A stretch of DNA of 15,723 nucleotides from Larix sibirica. Taxonomy: Eukaryota > Streptophyta > Pinopsida > Pinales > Pinaceae. Every line of letters begins with the position of its first letter. Position 1 is the first letter of the stretch. The stretch covers positions 1-15,723 of the forward strand of contig NWUY0300109218.1 of the NCBI GenBank assembly GCA_004151065.3, given 5' to 3'. Made by a program: the position numbers and the translations under genes. Shown here in pieces: positions 9,489 through 15,723 of the stretch. The notes beneath the pieces were generated by a model, which made no database searches, was not told where the DNA came from, and worked only from the letters and a program-made list of their open reading frames with translations.

Positions 9489-9977
9489 TATAAATTACGT
9501 ACTTAGAAAATACAACACCAAAGTTGTTAAAAAGGTGGAACAATGTCATTAGAGGAACACCTGATGTGGAATAGAGAAAATGAGTAAGTTAAATATTCAA
9601 TGTTTTGGATATGTAGAATCTTTTTTAAGGAAGTTGAATCCATTTTTGTAAAAAAACACAATTTATTTAATGAAAATAATGATATCAGTAATTTTTTCAT
9701 CATCACATTTCAACAAAAATGATTTTAAAAATTCAAAACATAAAACATTTAACTTATTAAAAAAATAAAACTATTACATACTAGACATTGTCTTTAAAGA
9801 AACAAAACCAATTTATATATGGCCACTTAGGATGTGGAACATTGTCTTTAGAGGAACAAACCAATTTATATCTGGCATAATGCCTACATGATTAGCATGA
9901 ACAAGTTTTTTGAATTGAATCAAAGTGAAAGAAGAAGATTGATACAAGGTATCAATTTTTGACCTCAATAAAAGAAG
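9489..9977. repeat. A+T-rich stretch with dispersed copies of a short repeat
   Basis: No gene is seen. A 25-bp word, GTGGAACAATGTCATTAGAGG plus AACA, occurs at 9535-9559 and again with two changes at 9834-9858. A related copy at 9786-9823 shares CATTGTCTTTA and the following ACCAATTTATAT with 9840-9876. The spacing is irregular, so these are dispersed duplications and not a regular array. Their origin is unknown. Confidence 0.6.
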
Positions 9978-10132
9978 ATGTTGCTCAAAAAGAGAGAAAA
10001 TGTTGCTAAAAAAAGAGAAAATTTCAATAAAATAAGATGTTGCTAAAAAAAAGAGAAAATGCATAATGGTACTAAGAAGAAGGAATAATCAAAAGAAAAA
10101 GGGTAAGAAAAAGGACGAAGAATAAGAAGCAT
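9978..10132. repeat. Purine-rich low-complexity tract with degenerate short repeats
   Basis: The + strand is strongly A/G-rich. The word ATGTTGCT followed by an A-run and AGAGAAAA starts at 9978, 10000 and 10037. From about 10076 it grades into GAAGAAGG-type sequence. Open frames on the minus strand here encode only Phe/Leu/Ser-rich low-complexity peptides and are not accepted as genes. Confidence 0.6.
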
Positions 10133-10516
10133 AGGATGAGGAGAAAGATGAACTGAGTAAGTTGTTGTTCATCATTCGTAACGGAAGTCTGATAATGTAA
10201 GGAGTCCAGACAATTTTGAGTAAGGTGTTGTTGGCATTTCAGCGATTGGTGGGGTTATAGAGGATGAGGAGAAAGATGAACTGAGTAAGTTGTTGTTCAT
10301 CGTTCGTAACAGAAGTCTGATAATGTAACGAGTCTAGACAATTTTGAGTAACATGTTGATGGCATTTCAGCTATTGTTGGGGTTATAGAGGATGAGGAGA
10401 AAGATGAAATGAGTAAGTTGTTGTTCATCGTTCGAAATGGAAGTCTGATAATGTAAGGAGTCCAGACAATTTTGAGTAACGTGTTGCTAGCATTTCAACT
10501 ATTGTTGGGGTTATGG
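10133..10516. repeat. 128-bp tandem repeat, three copies
   Basis: Copies start with AGGATGAGGAGAAAGATGAA at 10133, 10261 and 10389, an exact period of 128 bp each time, and end at 10516. They are highly similar, with scattered single-base differences such as CATCATTCG versus CATCGTTCG and GGCATTTCAG versus AGCATTTCAA. 128 is not a multiple of three and each unit contains stops, so it is not a protein repeat. It looks like a small satellite or minisatellite seed. Confidence 0.92.
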
Positions 10517-10534
10517 CACTTTGTGAAGTTCACC

Positions 10535-10831
10535 CCAGTGGGGGGATAACTATACCAAAAAACCAAAACACCCCCGATCTGTCGAAATCCGACAGAGGTA
10601 GGAAGAGGTATAATCTCCCATACTACAATTTTGGTTGTTCAAATCGTGATTTCAACTAGTTCGGTAGTTTCAGAATCCGACATTTAGTCTAGAATGAGCA
10701 ACTATGATTTCTAAAATTGCAAATTTAAGTAAGCAAAAATTTCCATGAACAATTTTGACCAGAATTATGGAAAAGTACGTTGGAATAAAGGGGTGTTTTA
10801 GTTGCTCTTTATCCCACGCGCCAGTGGGGGG
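10535..10831. mobile_element. Possible MITE with imperfect terminal inverted repeats
   Basis: GGGGGATAACTATACCAAAA...AAAACACCCCC (10541-10575) is partly matched in inverted orientation by GGGGTGTTTTAGTTGCTCTTTATCCC (10790-10815). The shared parts are GGGGTGTTTT and TATCCC, with a gap of a few bases. CCAGTGGGGGG occurs as a direct repeat at 10535-10545 and 10821-10831. The roughly 300-bp size, inverted ends, flanking direct repeat and lack of coding content fit a small non-autonomous DNA transposon. The inverted ends are offset against the direct repeats, so the true termini and the superfamily are uncertain. Inside, CTGTCG/CGACAG at about 10579-10595 forms a small hairpin. Confidence 0.4.
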
Positions 10832-10921
10832 CTCGTACAAGGCGGAATGGGATGGTTACTATCGTTTTTTTCCCCAGATGGACTACAACATCTCCCGGGT
10901 CGGGTCTTCAATAAGGCGTTC

Positions 10922-11056
10922 AATATCCAACCTGCCGCAGGCCATTTAATGCGGCGGCAGCAAGCTAGTTGGCCATTGGATCTCAACATGCTTGAGATCC
11001 AACAGCTAACCGGCTTACTGTCGTCGCATTAAATGGCCTACAATAGGATGAATAAT
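10922..11056. repeat. Long near-perfect inverted repeat (foldback hairpin)
   Basis: The core arms are 10939-10986 and 10992-11039, 48 bp each, around a 5-nt loop CATGC. Their outer part is AGGCCATTTAATGCG and inner part TTGGATCTCAA. I count eight differences between the arms, all transitions, so each mismatch is a G-U wobble in the RNA of one strand or the other. A weaker extension, again mostly transitions plus two transversions, carries the arms out to about 10922 and 11056. Possible origins are a foldback transposon remnant, a microRNA-like hairpin locus or a palindromic duplication decaying by cytosine deamination. No terminal features point to one of these. Confidence 0.85.
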
Positions 11057-12295
11057 ATTCTCCCTTCAAGAAAGTGCTTTACTTTGTACTAACCAAGGCT
11101 CTAGGGCTACATGATGAGTTGAGTTGATTGTCGTGCCAATCGATAGTGATGATAGGAAACCAATATGAACCCCGCAACAATCTAATTAAGACTGCTGCAG
11201 GGGCTTTGACATAGCCTGATCCATCTGTAACCCTGAGTGCGCATGAATTTTACGGTGAGAAATTTCCATCTTCTCTGTTGGTTCATTCCCCACGAGGCAT
11301 GTCCACTATCATGTACACCCATGGATGTATACGCTCTGTGAACATGACCACAATCCTGCCTAACCCCATTCGCATGTGCCCATACCAAACTATTCTGATG
11401 GAAGACCAACCAATACAATCAACATTAATGGATGGCAGGGTCATTTGAAATTTGAAACTGCAAAGCCCTCCCATTAGGATTTTGAATTTGTAAACCCACC
11501 CATCTCGGATTAGGCTGCATTGTTCAATTCTGCAACAACGTTCCCTTTGTACCAAAATACAGTTGCGAATGGAAATCTTAGATGTGGTCAGGCTTCTATG
11601 TTCCTAAGGCCTCAATGCATCCATTTGGTAATCGGACTATCACCGGGGTGGTGTATTGATCCATATCGGTAGCTGAAACACAAAATTGGTATCTAGTACT
11701 ACCATGTTTTTCATTTTAATTCAGGCACTCAAATTCGTCACCAATTTCCTGTTTTCTACTTAAGTTTTCATACTGTTATGGCTTTTTCATGATAAACCTT
11801 TGGTGACTTTTCATTTTTGTACAGATAACGTTGGAATTATTTCTTATTACAAAACTCCTCTACATATTACTCATTCATGCTTGATTTTGCAGACGAAAAT
11901 ACTGTTCTTATGAGGACACCTATGTTGCCACAACTACAACAGAGCCTCAGAAAGGACGCATGATTATGGCTTCTTTTGTTAAGAGTTAGATTGTCCATAG
12001 AGTGTTGATAATAGCTTGTAATATACTAAGAGAGGGCTTGTGCAGTGTGACTAGTAAATTAAAGCATGCAAAAGATTCAACTTTACTATATTTTTGGAGT
12101 CGACTACATGGCTAACATTAGCTTTGAATTTGAACAAAATTATGTGAGGTTTGTTTGGATATATTGTAAGTTCATTGTTTAGTGACCGAGGTTGGGTTTC
12201 CATACACTTTGGCATAGCCATGAGTTATATTTAAAGTAGAATACAGGAATCAAAGTTATTGTATCAATGTCATCAAGATGCTGCTCTGTTATATG
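11057..12295. other. Intergenic stretch, no convincing gene
   Basis: Base composition is more balanced at 11150-11680 than elsewhere, and overlapping open frames of 78-90 codons exist on the minus strand (11182-11418, 11283-11555). Their peptides match no family I recognise, and the plus-strand frames are interrupted. TTGATTTTGCAG at 11881-11892 looks like a 3' splice site followed by a 31-codon frame to TAG 11987-11989, but no partner exon is clear. The region could hold an eroded gene fragment. Confidence 0.35.
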
Positions 12296-12299
12296 TAAA

Positions 12300-13651
12300 C
12301 CCACTCTTGTTATTATGGAAACATGTTACTTTCAAATTAAAAATGTGTTTTACCTTCAAAGTTTCTCCTTACAAACCTTTTGATGATTGAATAATATCGA
12401 TAAAATACTCTCTGGTTTCTGGGAATTTAAGAAGGGTTCATTGTTTCTTAAACACTGGCATATTAATTTTGATCCCCTTAAAGAGTATCAAGCTATTCGG
12501 CACCTGTGGATGCTCATTCCAGGCTTTCCCATTGAGCTTTGGACCGAAGATGTCATTATAGGTTTGGCAAATGCAGTGGGTAGATTTGTCAGATTGGATA
12601 AACAAAATCTTTTTGGTATTGATAAGAGATATGCCAAGGTCATGGTTGAATTGGATATGCGATTGGGTTTACCTGCAAAAGTGGAGATTGCTTGGGGCTG
12701 TAGGGTTTGGAGGCAAACCCTTGATTTTTTCAAAATTCCTTTCAGATGTTTTTCCTGTCACAAAGTTGGGCATGTCCAGGCTAACTGTCCTCGAAGCAGG
12801 AAATCTTATGTGGGATCTTCTTCATCTAGGCATTCTTCCCCCAAAATTGGGCCACTTAAGCATTTTTCCTCGGATTCGGGTTAGTTCGATGCTAGATCTC
12901 TCGACCCCTTCCCTGTTTTATCTTCTGATGAATTAGCATTTATTGAAAACTCTCAAAAGGCCTTATCTAAAAGAATTTCAAATGGATAAATTAGGATGCG
13001 ACATGATCTTGTTACGGGTTTACTGTTGGAGAAACATGATTCCCCTACTCCACCGATTGACCGTAATTTGATTAGTGCTCTGGAGACAGTTGCTACCGGT
13101 TTTGATTCTATTTCTCCCCACCCTTCCCGGTCGGTTGAAGGTGCCGCCCCTTCAAACCCTATTCACATACCTTCTGATATTCTTGGGAGCTTGGGTGGTG
13201 AGTTTGCCTTGGGGTCAGATGTTGGTGCTGACTCCTCAAACCCTAACATCATTCCAGTTGAAAATTATTTGGAGTTGGGTTTTGTATCTTATATTGGGCC
13301 TGAAATTGTTCACATTCCATCATATATCTCTTTTGGTTCTTTATCCACAGTAGATAATTCCATTTTAAAAGAAAGTGGATATCTTCTCTCTGAGAAGGGG
13401 GAGGAATTCCCCCCCTTACCTATTTTCTCCAAAAACCCGGGTAGTGGATTGATGGAAAAACCCTTACAAGCTCTAAATTTTCAGAATGTCACCATTCATC
13501 GGGTAAGAAGAAGAAGAATTTGGACAAGACTTTGATTCCGGGTTTAGATAATTACACTCCTGTATCGAAAAGATTGGAAGAAGCTGATGTGGGTGGCAAA
13601 ATGAGTTTAGAGGGTCTTAGAGCGATGTCCCCCTCTTTGGGAGGTTCTTAA
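12300..13651 (+). pseudogene. LINE C ORF1: DUF4283-like, CCHC zinc-knuckle protein (5'-incomplete, broken)
   Basis: The main frame runs from about 12387, where upstream in-frame codons are TGA TGA, so no true start is visible. DUF4283-like motifs in order are FWEFKKGSLFLKHWHINFDP, IPGFPIELWTEDVI, VGRFVRLDKQN and YAKVMVELDMRLGL. A perfect CX2CX4HX4C knuckle (CFSCHKVGHVQANC) lies at 12747-12788. A plausible earlier part, reading CFTFKVSPYKPFDD, is in another frame at about 12340-12383, implying a frameshift near 12384. The Ser/Pro-rich tail is broken by TAG 12882-12884 and TAA 12987-12989. A further frameshift near 13505-13530 moves to the frame ending at TAA 13649-13651, which overlaps the ORF2 ATG. 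The role would be binding element RNA. The tail contains an FPPLP motif (GEEFPPLPIF). Confidence 0.75.
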
Positions 13652-15723
13652 TGTCTATCCTTTCTCTTAATGTGCAAGGATTGGGTAAGGTACCCCGAGC
13701 TCAGGCCTTATCCAATCTCTTTAAAGCTACTAGCCCCGCTATTGTTCTGATCCAGGAAACTATGTGTGACGATTCAGTTGCTATCTCTAAACTTGGTAAA
13801 ATTCTGCCCAATTGGGAAGTTGTTGCTGTTAATTCTTGTGGTATGTCATGAGGACTTGCTGTTGCTTGGAACCCTTCTTTGTTTTCCTTCAAAGTCTTTG
13901 CTACACCTTGGGGCATTTTTCTTAAAGGGTCTTTTTGTGGTTTACATCAAACTCTTTCTATCCTCAATTGTTACGCACCTTACAGGGAGAGACAGAGATT
14001 TTGGGAATCACTACTTGGCTCTGGTCTTTTGAATTTAACTGATCTAATCATTGCAGGAGATTTGAATTATACCAGCAATGCATCAAAGATTTGGGGATCT
14101 ACAGCCAGGTTGGATGACTTGGCACATTTCTTTAACAAGTTCTTTTCTAAGGCAAATTTTGTTGATATGGTGCCACATAAGCTTCTGCCTACATGGACAA
14201 ATGGTAGGTTTGGTATTGATGGAATACATAAAAGTTTGGATCGCTTTCTTGTTAAGGCAGATCTTCTGGGTCATTTCCGAAAACATAGTTCATGGGTGTT
14301 CGACTCCAAATTCTCAGACCATTGGCCGATTGTTCTGCAGCTGGAAGAATATGGGCAAAATTTTTCTTTTCCCTTCAAATTCAACAGTTCATGGCTTAGT
14401 GATGATAATTTTTGCAGCATGGTGAGAAATTTTTGGCAAAATTTTGGTGTACAAGAAGCTAATCCGGTTTTGAATTTCTGCAAAAAGTTGAAAGGTTTAA
14501 AGGAGGCCATAACCATCTAGATCAAGAATCAGAAACAGGAAGATAAGTTGGAATTAGCCCATTTAGAAAAGAAAATTCAAAAATTGTTGGTTGCAAATTT
14601 CTCAAACGCTTTAAATTATGAAACATTTGAAGACATGAAATGCTATGAACAGAAAAAGGAAAATTTGTTGTTGCAAGAGGAAAAAGAATGGCGTCTCAAA
14701 AGCCGTGCAATTTGGATCTCTCAAGGAGATAAAAACATGAAATTTTTTCATTCCTTTGCATCTGCTAGAAGGAACTTCAAGTACATTTGGGAAATTCAAG
14801 ATGATCAGGGACATTTTATTACTGGTCTTGATCAGCTTAAATCTGAAGCAGAAACCTTTTTTGGTAATATTTATTGTGACTCAGGTGATTGCAATAGTGC
14901 TGATCAAATTAAAGTGGCGAGTCTTTATCCCAGATTCATTAATGAGCAGGATGCTGACTGTTTGCAACAAGAGGTCTCACTGGATGAGATCGAGAACACT
15001 TTGGAAATTTTTTCCAAAGAGAAAAGCCCCGGGCCTGATGGTTGGCCAGTGGAGCTGTTTATTCACTTCTTTGATGTTTTTGGTCAGGAGCTTAAAGAAC
15101 CGGTGAATTTTTCCAGAGTCAATGGATATATTCCTGGTGCACTTAATTCCACATTTTTCACCTTAATTCCTAAAAAGGATAAGCCCCTATCCTTTGGGGA
15201 TTATCGCCCGATTGCTTTATGCAATTTGTTATATAAGCTCATCACAAAGATTCTTGCTGAAAGGTTGAAGAAGGTGCTTTCAGAACATATCTCAGCAGAG
15301 CAGTTTGGTTTTTTATCAGGGAGACAGATACACGTTGCCATTGGCATTGCTCAAGAATTAATGCACAATTTAAAGATAAAAAAGAAGCAGGCTCTTTTAC
15401 TCAAAATGGATTTAGAAAAAGCTTATGATAGAGTCCATTGGTCTTTTCTGAGATTAATCCTCATCAGAATTGGTGTGCCACCTTTGGTGATAAAATGGAT
15501 AATGGCATGTATCACTACCATGAATATTGTAGTGCTGGTTAATGGTTCTCCATCCTCTTTCTTTAGTTGTTCTCGAGGAATAAGACAAGGGTGTCCTCTC
15601 TCACCACTCCTCTTCATTTTAGTCATGGATGGTTTTAGTAGATTAGTTAATCAAGCTCTGGATAGAGGATTGATAGAAGGTATCAGGATGACTAAGGACT
15701 GTGTGATCACACACATTTTATTT
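13651..15723 (+). pseudogene. LINE C ORF2: APE endonuclease and reverse transcriptase (two stops, runs off the window)
   Basis: The ATG at 13651 shares its A with the ORF1 stop TAA. A single frame runs to the window end. Endonuclease residues are all present: Asn 13669 (SLNVQG), Glu 13756 (LIQETM), Asp 14059 (GDLNYT), LDRFLV and SDH at 14314-14322. Two stops interrupt it: TGA 13849-13851, at the place where relatives have the Gly of SGGL, and TAG 14518-14520, before a charged linker. From 14521 the frame is open for 401 codons to the edge. RT motifs are EWRLKSRAIW, GDKNMKFFH, KSPGPDGWPVELF, TLIPKK, DYRPIAL, QFGFLSGRQI, catalytic Asp 15409 (KMDLEKAYDRVHW) and GIRQGCPLSPLLF. The window stops at ITHILF, directly before the expected Ala-Asp-Asp active-site box. 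There are no frameshifts, unlike LINE B. Confidence 0.88.

Larger units (their letters stand above)
12300..15723 (+). mobile_element. LINE C: younger plant L1-type retrotransposon, missing its 5' end, cut by the window
   Basis: It has the same order as LINE B: DUF4283-like region and zinc knuckle, then endonuclease and RT. The first recognisable part is inside DUF4283. Nothing like the roughly 190-residue N-terminal part or the tandem-unit leader of B is seen upstream, so a 5' truncation during target-primed reverse transcription is likely. The exact start lies somewhere in about 12240-12390. RT, zf-RVT, RNase H and the 3' end must continue past 15723. Fewer inactivating changes than in B suggest a younger insertion. 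B and C are clearly related but diverged, for example KWIMACITSVNYSILING versus KWIMACITTMNIVVLVNG. Confidence 0.85.

Noticed and set aside
9813-10064. Minus-strand 83-codon frame rich in Phe, Leu and Ser
   Set aside because: It is the translation of a purine-rich low-complexity tract and shows no domain.
10133-10516. Repeat array considered as an acidic protein repeat (EDEEKDE-like) or a CRISPR array
   Set aside because: The 128-bp period breaks the frame, each unit has stops, and there are no spacer-repeat alternations.
10755-11032. Short open frames on both strands over the MITE-like and hairpin region
   Set aside because: They overlap inverted repeats and each other; the peptides are products of the palindrome and not conserved proteins.
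11182-11555. Overlapping minus-strand open frames of 78 and 90 codons, one with a faint resemblance to a bulb-type lectin segment (VVWAN-like)
   Set aside because: The resemblance is a few residues, the order of motifs is wrong for the family, and there is no supporting splice structure.
102-15723. LTR retrotransposon, endogenous pararetrovirus or bacterial retroelement origin for the RT sequences
   Set aside because: No LTRs, protease, integrase, coat or movement domain is present; APE endonuclease upstream of RT and zf-RVT plus RNase H downstream are diagnostic of plant L1-type LINEs.

Overview
The window looks like repeat-rich intergenic DNA from a land-plant nuclear genome. It is A+T-rich, has no bacterial-style gene packing, and holds remains of at least three non-LTR retrotransposons (LINEs) of the plant L1 type. 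The plant assignment rests on the protein architecture: an ORF1 with a DUF4283-like RNA-binding region and one CCHC zinc knuckle, then an ORF2 with APE endonuclease, reverse transcriptase, zf-RVT zinc-binding region and a C-terminal RNase H. No intact host gene, tRNA, rRNA or CRISPR array was recognised, and the species cannot be named from sequence alone.

Layout: (1) about 100-1094 is the decayed 3' end of LINE A, with zf-RVT and RNase H only. (2) 1095-2480 is A+T-rich and empty apart from a 113-bp tandem duplication carrying a TGACGTA palindrome and a small 27-bp duplication. (3) About 2493-9474 is LINE B, apparently full length: a 5' UTR with about four tandem units, ORF1 (2994-4901), ORF2 (4898-9037), a 3' UTR and a short A-run, possibly bounded by an imperfect target-site duplication. 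All domains are present, but many nonsense codons and two frameshifts make it a pseudo-element. (4) 9475-10532 is A+T-rich, then purine-rich, ending in three perfectly phased 128-bp tandem repeats (10133-10516). (5) 10535-10831 is a possible MITE, and 10922-11056 is a long near-perfect hairpin. (6) 11057-12300 has no convincing gene. (7) From about 12300 to the window end is LINE C, which lacks the ORF1 N-terminal part and is cut by the window edge just before the expected FADD box. Its ORF2 is much better preserved than that of B.

All three LINEs lie on the + strand. B and C share the same domain order and a tiny ORF1/ORF2 overlap (ATGA in B, TAATG in C). In a living copy, ORF1 would coat the element RNA, and ORF2 would nick the target, prime reverse transcription there and degrade the RNA strand. 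None of the copies here could do this unaided. I did not find a convincing new biological system. The most interesting points are the LINE 5' UTR monomers with upstream ATGs, the overlapping ORF junctions, the 10.9-kb hairpin whose arm differences are almost all transitions, and the 113-bp duplication whose changes cluster in a palindrome.
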